A DNA stretch of 64,000 nt from Albugo candida. Its lineage: Eukaryota > Oomycota > Peronosporomycetes > Albuginales > Albuginaceae. A program made the position numbers and the translations under genes. The stretch spans positions 1 to 64,000 of the forward strand of contig CAJNAR010000169.1 in NCBI GenBank assembly GCA_905220665.1, written 5' to 3'. Positions 49,615 to 60,414 of the stretch are shown here, piece by piece. The notes beneath the pieces are model-generated. The model was not told the DNA's origin and searched no databases. It saw only the letters and a list, made by a program, of their open reading frames with translations. Every line of letters starts with the position of its first letter. Within the stretch, counting starts at the first letter, position 1.

Positions 49615-50735
49615 ATCAGATACTCGGGCAAATTAAATGAGTGATTGTATTAGCGATTTTATCGAACGGGGTAAGGACTAGGTACAGGCGATAATCGACC
49701 AATGCTTGTGTAGCAAAGTTGTGCGATTGTATTATTGACGCAGTCAATTTTTTGCGTAAATATTTGGAATCGAATGCCGAATGCAACTTTAGACGTACCT
49801 CTAAGAATTGATTGGGTATTGTATTTTACAGGTTTTGCATGAAAAGGATAGCCTCGGCGTTGAGATGAGTAAAACAGCTCCTACAAGATGTGATACGTAA
49901 TGATTTTGTACTATAATGTGCAAAAGCAAAAATGCACATTCGTGTATACGATCTAGGAATCTAGACAAATGGGACGTATCGTGCTTTTGCGCAAAAGAAC
50001 CGTAATTCAAGCATAACATGATATTCTGTCGGTTATTATACCTTTTAGCTCGAATTGTGTGCTCATTTGAAATGAGTCACAGATTCCCCAATCTACGAGC
50101 GCTGAGCTACCACCTCACCCCGTCAATGGCTAGGCGACTGCTGTTCACCTGCAGATGGAAATAGTCGATCAGAAATCACCGTTCATACCGACATATTGAT
50201 GTATTTGTCTGCATGCCGCTCATTGCCTGAGCGCTGCAAGTACCGCGGATAGTTACTACCTCCCGCAATGTAATTCTGCATGAGGATCGTCTCTGTGTAC
50301 GATAACAGTTTGTCTTGAGTATCTTTCCTGTCGCTAGTGACGTCGCTTGAGATTCTGATGATCCAAAACACTGCACAGAAATGACAAGAAAAGCTATGCT
50401 GACATCGCTTCTATAGTCGTGCGGAGAAATAAGAAATTGGAATACGAAGTTGCACGACAGAGCCGTATTGTATGTTGAAGAAGCCCCAATGAACTTTATC
50501 GCCTCAGAGGCACTAGTATAAATACGATTTTTCACACAAGATAAAAACGTCTGAGTTCATTGTATCATCCAAGACCAGTCGTATCACTGATTTTTTGTCA
50601 CGCTCGAGAATGTCGATATCACAGGAGATATCTTCTGTTGCTAGGCTCTCAAATGATGGCTTACCGCCTTGTATATCTCAGAGCATTGACTATGTAGACC
50701 TAGTTGAGTTGGATTACAATCTCAGTTTCATCTGA
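49615..50735. other. Gene-poor stretch
   Basis: No supported gene. Overlapping minus-strand frames around 50,176-50,535 look partly protein-like but carry no domain. Confidence 0.4.
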
Positions 50736-50924
50736 ATGAATTTTCATGCAAAAAAGCTGTTTGCAATGACTCTTTTAATCGCAACATCGACGATCTCTCT
50801 AACATCTATGCTTGATTTAGCACTTTCACCCATGTTTTTTCCTGTGCTAGAAAGCTCAGAAGGTGAACACAAGATGGGATTTGTTGGGGAAGGGTTTCCA
50901 TATGAATCGGTCGTGATGTCTTGA
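50736..50924 (+). CDS. Short secreted-type open frame, possibly exon 1 of a broken gene
   Basis: An ATG at 50,736 opens 62 codons with a signal-like N-terminus: two Lys, then M-T-L-L-I-A-T-S-T-I-S-L. The remainder is acidic/Gly-containing and ends at TGA. A further plus-strand protein-like stretch lies at 51,071-51,250 (S-F-K-S-V-S-F-G-P-S-Y-A-H-W-K), in line with a larger degraded secreted-protein gene. No family recognised. Confidence 0.35.
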   Translation: MNFHAKKLFAMTLLIATSTISLTSMLDLALSPMFFPVLESSEGEHKMGFVGEGFPYESVVMS

Positions 50925-53490
50925 ATGAAAAAGAGGAGTCAAAACGAGCGGCTAGACATTTTCGGCCAAGTGAAGTAGGATGATTTGAAGCCATCCGTCC
51001 CATAAATGCATCCATTTTGATGCAAAGCGGTGTTGACAAAGGAGGCCAATAGACTATACCTTAGCATGATGTGATGCACACGTTTGTCAGTTTTAAATCA
51101 GTTTCGTTCGGGCCGTCTTATGCACATTGGAAGTCATTTTCGATTACACTTGAGCAACAAATGTGCAAGGACGATACTCTTCTGATTTCACTTGCACTCG
51201 GCTCATCGTGTCTGAGAGACTTGAAATTTGTCGTACATCTCAGGACGGTAAGTTTTCTATTGAGTATCGATTTCCAAGACCACCTACCAGTACGGATTGG
51301 GGGGTCTGAAGCATCTTATCCGCAATCGCGAATACGTTTGTAGGTTCAATTGCGCTTTTGTAGATCCGAAAATTGTCACCAAGATTTTCGGTGAATATCG
51401 TCTGGCTCGTTGAAAGCATTGATTGTTCGGTAGACTTCCTAACAACGCTTTATCATGGTGTCTCACTCGACATGAGCTGTTCCAATTGATCTCTTTATTT
51501 TCTTTGAATGACAAAGTAAAAGCCCATTTGAGTGTTAACCGGAGAAATCTTGAAAAATTCAGTCGTCTTCCTGTCATGTTATCGAAGTTTCGGTAAGACA
51601 CATCTCTGTTGATAAAAGTCCAAGACTTGAGAAACGTGTTCGCTAAATGCGGAGCTTGAATTTGCAATAAGCGACTTTAGACAATACGATGCCTGTAGGT
51701 GGTGGGTGGTGTGATCCACAAAGTTGAGCCGTTTCATTCATCTCATTTGTGCTTCAAGGCATTCCAGCATAGCCTCAACTACAGTGCTTCGATATTATGC
51801 CTTGTGCCGAACAGCGAAGCTATTGGTGTCAACAATATATTACTTGTGATCCTGCACTTTCATTTGCATTTAGATAAACTGGCAAGTCACTGAATTTGTA
51901 GTCCCGATCGCACTTGGCATGTTAGAACGTTTGCGAATTGTGAAATCGCTTGGTCGTATCAATTCGTTAGTTCTTGTAGCTTGTTCCCGTACTGCTCCAA
52001 GCGTATTCTATTGAATTCTGCGGCTTCTCCGACGCTTGTGACACTGGCAACTTGCATCGCGTTCATCTCGGTGTGGCTAATCCACCTTTCCATGCGACAT
52101 ATTATCATTTAGACAACGCTTGCTTCGGTCACACCGATCCATCCATGCGGCCAGGTACGCGTTTAATTTGGCATTTGAGCGATTTTCTGTTCTTGCTATT
52201 GTTGCATGTGATTGATCATTTCGCACTCCTTGCTTCAGTCGATGTACGATTAACATACTTGATGCTTCGTGCAGCTCAGAAGGTCGCTTGATCCGGAAGA
52301 GGAATTCTCCCTTTATAGACGAGGCAAAGTCAAATCGTATTTTACAATTGAGGCCCATCGTTGTGTGGTTGGGCACATTCATGACCAGCGTTATGCAAAC
52401 AATCATATCACATGCTGAGGACCCACTACTACTCCTGAGACGAATAGTGGAATTGTTTTAGTGTGCCTTGGGAGCAACAACAAATCCGGTAGCCAGAATA
52501 TACGTCATAATAGTCAATCCGACCACTACTCGGGCATTTGCTAAATGTTGAGGCGATCAAGGACGGTATTGTAGTCGACTTGGAGTGGATTTTCTTGAGA
52601 GAAGCGTTCTGAAGTATCAATGTCATTATTTTACATACCTTGATGCAACGGCGTGGATCACGTCGTTAACGCTTCCAACGTCGTCTGAGAGATTTTGCAA
52701 TTAAAAGTGATCGCAGAGGCGACGGGTTTTACACCCCACATGTCGTTACGATACTCGTATATCGACATGATCGCCTATATGGAATTCGATTTTAGAATAC
52801 CGCCACCTGTACCTGTCCAACTTTGCTGAGAGCATATGCCAAGATAGATGCGCCTTGGTGTTGTTTACCAAGCTTTTCTGGTAATGTGTCATGACATTGA
52901 AAGAAGGCGTTCGTTTGAATACTAATATGCATCCCCAAGCCGTAGCAGATGTTGAGTTGTGTAACGTGATCGATATTGAGCTGACTTCGGATCTTTCAAC
53001 TAAACGCACGTAATTCTCAAACCGTTTCGTGAACAAGATACTTGCCAACTACGACGCGTCCTCGGAATCAAACCAGCATATCTCATTTCTATGCTGAGTG
53101 TCGCACGGAAGCCAGGTATTTGTTCACCTTGCTCAAGACCTTCCAAATAGTAATCGTAAGCGAATATCCACGTAGCAACACCTCATTGCTGACCATACAC
53201 ACTCGAGCGCATATCATTACCTCAGGTTCTCTAATGAATGTGTTATACTTTTTCTCTACATCTTTCCTTACGATGTACTAGAGTCCTCGTGTGGCGATTG
53301 CACTGGCATAGTCCTACAAACTGCTTTTTTGGATATCGGCGCGTCACCTCGCGTTGTATGGCATTTTATTCCTCAGCGTCTTGGAATTGCTGACCAAAAG
53401 AACTTGCGCTTATTGAGCCACGAGTGTATATCTTTGTTTATTGCAAGCGATTCACAAAACAATCTCGGTTTATACTTTTATGCACGCTTC
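50925..53490. other. Gene-poor region
   Basis: About 2.5 kb with only short, overlapping, unsupported open frames on both strands. No RNA gene, terminal repeat or known domain seen. Confidence 0.4.
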
Positions 53491-53491
53491 T

Positions 53492-54397
53492 TCATCTTCT
53501 TACTTCTGATGACGCGTGTATCGACGTCTTCAGCATACTGAGTACTTTGCCTTGTGTCACCTTCCGCTTCATACGAATACGAGAAACAGCACCCGTTCCT
53601 ATTTCGCATTGCGTTTTCTTCTGATTTACTCTCTTTTTGTTCTTAAAACGTTTTCCAAATTCAGTAATCCGTAATTCTATCCATCGACACAGCCGGCATT
53701 CCGAAAGCGTACATAGCCGAATCCTTTGCCAAGTCCAGTGTTCATGTCCCGAATAACTCGAACATTCAGCACTTATTTCTCCGTGTCGCCTTTTGACCGC
53801 AGCTGTGAATTGACAGAGTTTCCAAGCTACAACAAGGAGCCTATGAGATAAGGTGATAGAACTGCATGTAGAAATCTGATTGCAAAGCTTGTCTTCTGCT
53901 GTTTTGAAAGGCGAATTACCCACAAAGACGCTCCAAAGAGGGTCCAATGAACTCTTTCCCGATCAACTTGAATGATTCTATCCATAAACATCTGATCCAA
54001 GCTCGATAAATTACGCTTGTGATGAGATGCGATTAAGTACCGTCCGCTTAGTTCGAATGCTTTAAGTACGCTTTCAGCAGTGGCAAAGTATTTTGCATTG
54101 TTGCGAACTAGCCTGTTTGCACAAGATTTCATCATGAGATTCTGATTGCCGTGTTGATCGACTGGACAACCAGGTATTGGAACGCTGCGAAATCGAACGG
54201 ACTCCATTTCTCCACAAGATGAGAAATGCTGAGATAGTTGTTTGCGAAGTTGGTGTCAAAGACACATTCTCCAACGAAAACGGTACGATAACACTCCTCG
54301 TTCTCATCCGCCGATTCTTCGACACTATCAGCTTCCACTGCGTAAAATAGATATCAGATCGACTCGAGACATCATGACGTTGATAAATTTGTGACAT
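53492..54397 (-). pseudogene. Possible unassigned gene or relic in several frames
   Basis: Three minus-strand stretches look coding. At 54,132-54,338 an acidic segment (E-E-S-A-D-E-N-E-E) leads to F-V-G-E-C-V-F-D-T and D-F-A-A-F-Q-Y-L, preceded by a good acceptor (TTTTACGCAG). At about 53,900-54,100 the sequence reads R-N-N-A-K-Y-F-A-T-A-E-S-V-L-K-A-F and S-L-D-Q-M-F-M-D-R-I. At 53,492-53,947 it is basic. No donor/acceptor pair joins the first two in frame with a strong donor; GTTCGA at 54,206 would do so. Family unknown. It could be a real gene with weak splice sites or a decayed one. Confidence 0.3.
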
Positions 54398-54400
54398 AGT

Positions 54401-54916
54401 GTAACGTTATATTCGGTCACGTTTTATGAACAAAATAAAAGGACTTGCTTCAAATTTTAAGCATACTTCGTCAGAATGGTTTAATTCCGATTCAAGTATA
54501 CGTCGACTGTATGCCATAGGCATCCTATAGATCACTGAAGGTCGAAAGTATTGATTGTCATCTATCCCGTAACTTTCAAAGACTTGATGGTTAGGTCATC
54601 CGAGTAGTCGTTAGTCGCTATCACAAAATGTGTCTGTACACGACGTTAGGATGCGCCGTACGTAAGAAAGTCGTTCGCAAAAAAAAATAAAACGCGTATT
54701 TGTTCTGTATACTAGAACACAGAGACTTGTGCGTTGTTTATACTCGTAAGAAAGAGTGCTTGCACGAATCGTATTTTTACCACGGGAACCTTTTTATCAT
54801 ACAACGTCTTCTTCGCATTATCACCAATCACAAAGATAGAAACTTCCAGGTCGATTGCGCAGCGACCGTAACGTATCCTAAAACGAGTCTGCACGCATTC
54901 GTTTAAATTCTTCAGT
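54401..54916. other. Upstream region of the Arb2-FYVE-kinase gene
   Basis: No gene seen. Presumably contains the promoter of the downstream gene; no motif could be assigned. Confidence 0.4.
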
Positions 54917-57841
54917 ATGTCGTTTCGGTTCCCTCGTTTCGGGCGGAGGAAGAAGAAGACGCAAAGCAACGCGGATATCCATGGAAATGGTCCTTGCTCC
55001 ACCACCACAAGCAAATACGACACTGACACCGATACTATTTTATCCAGTACCATCCCACCTGCGTCTGCACCGACTCATCTGGCTCAGAGTATGCGCAATT
55101 TTCCGAGCGCGTCAAACCGAACCCACGAAAGCGAATTGAACGCGTCAAGAGAACTAAATGCGCATACAAAACGGTCTAATTTTCTAAAACATCATCATTC
55201 TAGTTCGATGGTTAATTTCGGGTCGAAATTATCGGATCGGAATGCGAAACATCATGCAAGTTACGCGAATGTGGCGGATAGTAGTCAAACTACGGAATCA
55301 GACAGAGTCATCATCGGAATATCGCCGCTGGTGTTTGATCACCCGTTGTATGAAATGAATAATGATGGGATGGTTACATTGAGAGCAACAGGGATTCCTT
55401 TGCAAGGTGCAGATCTGGCTGTACATCAAGATGAATTGATGAATGCTGTGGTGCAATACGTTCACGAGTCTATGCGCACGGAACTACACTTTCAAGAAGA
55501 GTACATTCCAGCACCCGATAGTCCGGTCAAAGCCAATGTTTTTGTATCGCATAATTATAAAACTTGTGAGCGATTACTCATTTTCGTTGCTGTAAGTCGT
55601 AATTTACAGCCAGGGTTATGGAGCCGTGGTTTGGTGCTACATGCCGGCGTTAAGTCCGGTTCGATGTTGGAGTACTTTCGTAAAGCATTACAAGAAGGGT
55701 ACGGCATCATCGTCACCAATCCGAATAAAAATGTCGCGGTTTCTCTTGACGGCAATGAACGTGCCCCTATTCCTGGGTCAGCGTCCCCAGAACAGCATAT
55801 GGATTCAGTGTGGGATTGCTACGTAAATAACAGTGCAGCACGTAGAGTATATTTCTTAGGATACTCATATGGTGGCGTTTTGATCAAGTACTTACTACAA
55901 TCGCGAGGTGATCAATTACTTACTCGGAATGGTGCGATCGCACTTATTGAGTCGAGTCATCGCATTGAGGATCGTGACTCTCATTTGGTCAAGGACGAAT
56001 TAGCGCATCGAACGTTATATTGGGAAAGTAACGATGCACCTTTCCAAACGCAGTTGGAAGGAGACGCTCCTCATCGTACCGGTTGCACATGTCTTTCTGC
56101 GGGTCGTCCGCCTAGAATGCATTCGAATCATTATTACGTAACAGCATTTTGTATACAAAACATCCGAAACGTACTTTTCCGTTTTCTTGAAGTTCGTGAC
56201 CCAAACATCTTCGTGCAACAAGACTGCGCGTCCGTGCTCATGCCATCCACGACCATTGCATCTGCCAGCATACACACGACCAACCTAACCAGCGACGCAA
56301 ATACCACAACCATCCCCACAGGCGGTACAGCACTCACGGCTTACGAACGCAACGGAACACGACGAGAGATTAAACTGAATGCCGCCAATGTTGCTGCAAG
56401 CGAGAAACACTGCAATTTGTGTCTATTTCACTTCACACTGTTTGATCGTCGTCACCATTGTCGAATGTGCCACCGAGCTGTCTGTAATGCATGCTCTCGA
56501 GATCGTCTGTTTCTCCCTGGCTCCAGCACAGCTCAACGCGTGTGTACGGAATGTGCCAGCGATGGACCACGACGACTCGCGTCACAAAACAGTATGGATG
56601 TCGCACGAACGGCACGGACGCAAAGTGATGCGAATTCGACCCTTTTTGAAGCCCGTCCGCGATCCGATACTCAAATGTCGGAGCAAAATCGAACGATGCA
56701 AAAAAATTCCAAATTGAGTGTGGAAGATTTCGAATTGCTCAAAGTGATTGGAAAAGGAGCGTTTGGGAAAGTGATGCTGGTTCGGAAGAGAGTTACGGAC
56801 GCGACGTCGAGTTCTCCAATTTACGCCATGAAAGTATTGAAAAAGGTGTCTGTGTTTGCCAAGAACCAAGTCGAACACACGAAATCAGAACGTCGAATTC
56901 TCCGTGATATTGATCATCCATTTGTCGTGCGTCTCCGTTTCGCGTTCCAAACCGAAGATAAATTATATTTGGTGATGGATTACTACAGCGGTGGATCACT
57001 GTTTTTTCATTTAAGAAAATGTAAAAAGTTTTCTGAGAAACAGGCGCGATTTTATTCGGCACAATTACTTCTGTCAATGGCGCATCTTCATGAGCTTAAT
57101 ATCGCTTATCGAGATTTGAAATTGGAGAATATTCTGATGGATGACCAGGGCTTTATTGCATTGACGGATTTTGGTCTCTCCAAAGAAAATGTCGATATGC
57201 CCGATGGAGCAAAGACATTTTGCGGAACTGCAGAGTACATTGCACCAGAATTACTACAAGGTCTCCCCTATGGAAAACCTGTCGACTGGTGGGGCTTTGG
57301 CACGTTGTTGTATGAAATGATGACGGGGCAGGTCTGTATAATGCTTTTTTATCACAAATACTGCTGTGTCTCATACTTACTCCGCAGACTCCCTTTTTCG
57401 ATCGTAATCGTAAACGCATGTTCCATAACATTTTGCATCGAGAAGTGGTTTTCACACAAGTGTTCTCAGAAGAAGCCAAAGATTTATTGAGTGGGGTACG
57501 GTTGCCATGAAAGATTACATGCCATTTGCTTACAATTCTGTCCTTAGTTATTACGCCGTGATCCAGCAAAAAGGTTGGGTTCTGGTCCAATGGAAGCTCA
57601 AGAGATTATGGATCATCCGTTTTTTGCAACAATTGATTTCGATCGGCTCTTAAAACGTGATGTGGAGCCGCCATTCAAGCCAATAGTCACCAATGAAGTC
57701 GATACCACCAACGTGGCCAATATTTTTACACGGGAAATCGCACGAGACTCTCCAGTGACCCAGGAATTGGGCGCCACACACAGAGCCCAAGCTCATTTTG
57801 AAGACTTTACGTATGTCCCGACCTCCGAGTTACATCGGTAA
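54917..57841 (+). CDS. Arb2-domain / FYVE / AGC-kinase fusion protein
   Basis: Three exons (54917-57331, 57388-57495, 57548-57841) join in frame to 938 residues. Residues 1-115 are basic and Ser/Thr-rich. Residues about 120-430 form an Arb2/FAM172-type alpha/beta-hydrolase-like domain: S-P-E-Q-H-M-D-S-V-W-D near 290, and R-R-V-Y-F-L-G-Y-S-Y-G-G with an intact G-x-S-x-G-G elbow near 317. A FYVE finger covers 495-548 (R-R-H-H-C-R-M-C-H). An AGC kinase covers about 605-870, with G-K-G-A-F-G-K, A-M-K-V-L, Y-R-D-L-K-L-E-N and D-F-G-L-S, activation loop T-F-C-G-T-A-E-Y-I-A-P-E, and an AGC C-tail with P-P-F-K-P. FYVE fingers bind PI3P, so an endosomal kinase is inferred. The second and third exons complete the kinase lobe. 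NR2C2AP starts 73 bp downstream. Confidence 0.9.
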
Positions 57842-57914
57842 ATGGCGATGGTGGATAGTGTGGTCGACAACGTCTGAGATGCTAAAGCTTGTGTGCACTA
57901 CTTATATTTCGGAT

Positions 57915-58346
57915 ATGACCGTGTCACTTGTCCAAGCGCCAGTAAAATGTCGGGTTTCTTCCGTTTTAAACAAGGATCGAGCTCTGTATGGAGCGCAGAA
58001 TATGCTGGGTGGGGATATTTCAAGCTGTTGGAACAGTGATCAAGGATCTCCACAAGCCATTATGCTAAATTTTCAACGACAAGTTCATACAGAGCAGCTA
58101 CAATTAATTTTTCAAGGCGGTTTTGTCGGCCAGGATGCCTCTTTGTTTGTGAAGACCAAAGAAGAAACGATACAATGGAAAGAGTTGCAAAACTTTGATC
58201 CGGTTAATGATAACTCACTTCAGATATTTCCATGCAAAGCGAATCATGTAACAGCGTTGAAGATACTTTTCCGTAAGAGTAGCGATTTCTATGGACGTGT
58301 GATTGTGTATCAAATGGACGTTCAAGGCCACGAAGTAGACGAATAA
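57915..58346 (+). CDS. NR2C2AP: NR2C2AP-like F5/8-type C (discoidin) domain protein
   Basis: This is a small intracellular discoidin-fold protein related to nuclear receptor 2C2-associated protein. The single exon of 143 residues starts at the ATG at 57,915. Conserved features are R-V-S-S-V-L-N near the start, C-W-N-S-D-Q-G-S-P-Q near residue 40, L-Q-L-I-F-Q-G-G-F, D-N-S-L-Q-I-F-P, and D-F-Y-G-R-V-I-V-Y near the end. Length matches the animal protein, which is otherwise known mainly as a nuclear receptor partner. The role in a microbial eukaryote is unknown. The longer frame upstream overlaps the kinase tail and is not conserved. Confidence 0.9.
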   Translation: MTVSLVQAPVKCRVSSVLNKDRALYGAQNMLGGDISSCWNSDQGSPQAIMLNFQRQVHTEQLQLIFQGGFVGQDASLFVKTKEETIQWKELQNFDPVNDNSLQIFPCKANHVTALKILFRKSSDFYGRVIVYQMDVQGHEVDE

Positions 58347-58492
58347 GTTCCTGGTCGTATGCGTATAGGTATTGCATGCCTTTCAAAGTACACATGTGAC
58401 TCTTGTTATAAATATATCTGAAACAATAGTATCATTGTGAGATTACATGAACACAGTATATGCAGACGGCTTCTGCAAAGTGCGTTTTCCTG

Positions 58493-59235
58493 TTACAGGC
58501 AATAATTTGCTCGATTCAGGCTGAATGCCCGATTTCTTCTGATATTCTCACAAATCGTCGTCACGGATAAATCGATTGCCTTCGCTTTCTTTGATGTCAG
58601 CGCTAAGAGAGAAATATCACGCACAAGTCTGGTGAGATCAGTAGTAATGTACCGATATCGCCCTGTGCTAAGAACACTGCGATTGCCTCGCTCGGGTCGA
58701 CTCAACCGTCTCTGTGTCTGTTCCTTCTCATTGTTCATCTTTGCGTCCGCGACGGAGGTGTCATTATAATCCACTTCCTTATTCTTCCCGTACCGTTTAT
58801 GTAATGAGACCGCTAGTTTTTCATCAATGAATTTTATGCAGGAATCGCATACGCGTACTTCCTCTTTGGCGGTATGCTTTATAGAGATTTCCTGATACAA
58901 ATTTAAGACTTAATTGTGTACGGATTCTTCAACACGTACTTTGTAGACGAATTTTGTAAAGTTATTGGAGCAAGAACCACATACAACGGCACCGCACCGA
59001 CGACAGTGGTGTTTTCTATTCCACAGAGAAAAGTCGAAGCGACATATCATACACTGCTGAACAGAAATGTCAGGAACCCATTGGCCATCGTTCTAGTAGC
59101 GTCGTAAAAGAGAAAGTGGAGTTCGTGAATTTTTAGTGACCATATATTTACTTAATTGTGAGACTGTACCATGTGCGTTCTCCACGAGCTCTCCAAGGGA
59201 TCCTTTGCGCCAGTAATCGGTACTTGCTTCTCCAT
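58493..59235 (-). CDS. Small FYVE-domain protein
   Basis: Three exons (59170-59235, 58940-59092, 58493-58891) join in phase 0 to 205 residues, with introns of 77 and 48 bp. The N-terminal half is a FYVE zinc finger: W-V-P-D near residue 26, C-M-I-C, R-K-H-H-C-R-R-C-G, V-C-G-S-C-S, and after the intron R-V-C-D-S-C. The W-x-x-D and R/K-H-H-C-R signature is intact, so PI3P binding is expected. The C-terminal half is basic and Ser/Thr-rich without a domain. The start lies only 47 bp from the stop of the uracil phosphoribosyltransferase gene on the same strand. Confidence 0.83.
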
Positions 59236-59282
59236 GACACAAAAGCCTAATACTATGTAAAACGCCACATTTAATAAGGTTA

Positions 59283-60275
59283 TTAACCCTCCAATTTCGG
59301 TCGCTTGCTCATGTGGTCGTCGGAAGAGGCAGCTGTTTGGAATTGGCGATCTCCTGCATCTCCTAACCCGGGAAATGCGAGTCCATCCTCTGTGAGACCA
59401 TCATCAATCGATGCCACAATCACTTCCACCGATGGGTGCTTTTGAAGTAATTCCTGCAAGCCTGAATGCAACAATGTGAGAGCGCTCGATTTGGGTTGAT
59501 ACCACTATACTTTCTGACCTTTAGCGGACGCAATTGCAGCCACGATTTTTATTTTGGCTATCCCCCAAATCTTTAAAATAGCTACAATGGCAATGACTGT
59601 ACTGGCTAGGATACAGGCTGCAAGTTTAGCGATTTGACTTTGTGGTAAATGCTCTCACCGGTGGATATAACAGGATCCAAAACAATCGCATACTCGTGTT
59701 TGCACTCCTTTGGTAACTTGTTGTAATATTGGACAGGCAAGAGAGAATGTTTGTTGCGATACATTCCTGATACATGTCATGGAGATGGAATTTGAGAACT
59801 TGGTAAGAAACACTTCGTACCGATATGATGGACCACCGCGGTAGGAAGCAAATCAAGCATTGCATCTACCATACCTAATCCTGATCGGAGAATGGGGATT
59901 ATTGCTATGGACGCAGCCAATTCAGCTCCTTCGTGCTTCCCGAGAGGAGTCTAGACATTTCGATTTTTCAACTGTGCTTGCAGATAGCAATACAAGGTAC
60001 CTTGACTGGTTTTGGCACAATTGGGAGGTCTTGGGTTGCTTCATATCTGTTTATAAGAATCCAAAGTTGACATTCGATTGCAGTAAGAAATTGTTCGAAG
60101 CGCACCCCAAATAGAAGGTCACTTCGCGTAAACAATGGCGAAACACAGTACTATCAGTTCGTTCATCGCGTAATTTTGTCAGTTTATGATGCAGGACAGG
60201 ATGACTCGCGACCCAGACTTTACATTCGGCAGGAAGATTGTATTTCGCATTATTCAAGAGAAGTTCTCCGACCAT
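59283..60275 (-). CDS. upp: Uracil phosphoribosyltransferase (UPRT)
   Basis: This pyrimidine-salvage enzyme converts uracil and PRPP to UMP. Six exons (60106-60275, 60001-60046, 59821-59950, 59659-59766, 59519-59596, 59283-59461) join in frame to 236 residues, the usual size. Conserved blocks are H-P-V-L-H-H-K-L-T-x-L-R-D near residue 25, Y-E-A-T-Q-D-L-P, V-K-T-P-L-G, I-P-I-L-R-S-G-L-G-M-V-D, H-H-I-G-M-Y-R, the PRPP-loop region V-L-D-P-V-I-S-T, and the uracil-binding end P-G-L-G-D-A-G-D-R. The loop reads S-T-V-I-A rather than the usual T-G-G-T. This depends on using the strong GTGAGA donor at 59,658; skipping that intron would read S-T-G-E-S but break the frame. The tail beyond residue 218 is an unusual basic extension. 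Confidence 0.88.
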
Positions 60276-60414
60276 AGTATTCAACTTTCCGATATCGTGC
60301 TAAGGCAGTTTGCCTAAAGGTGCGTGCAAACACTATCTGGAGACTAGAATGCATCCAATCGGAATCACTCATTGCGCGCTTTACCTCCAATTGGAGTACG
60401 ATATCATGTCTGAT

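Noticed and set aside
50045..50125. tRNA-like sequence on the minus strand (contains 'gtagctcagcgct')
   Set aside because: The D-arm-like part is present, but no matching acceptor stem or GGTTCGA T-arm can be paired, so it is at best a relic.
57798..57914. Extended N-terminus for the NR2C2AP homolog
   Set aside because: The extra codons overlap the kinase tail in another frame and are not conserved; the ATG at 57,915 matches the family start.
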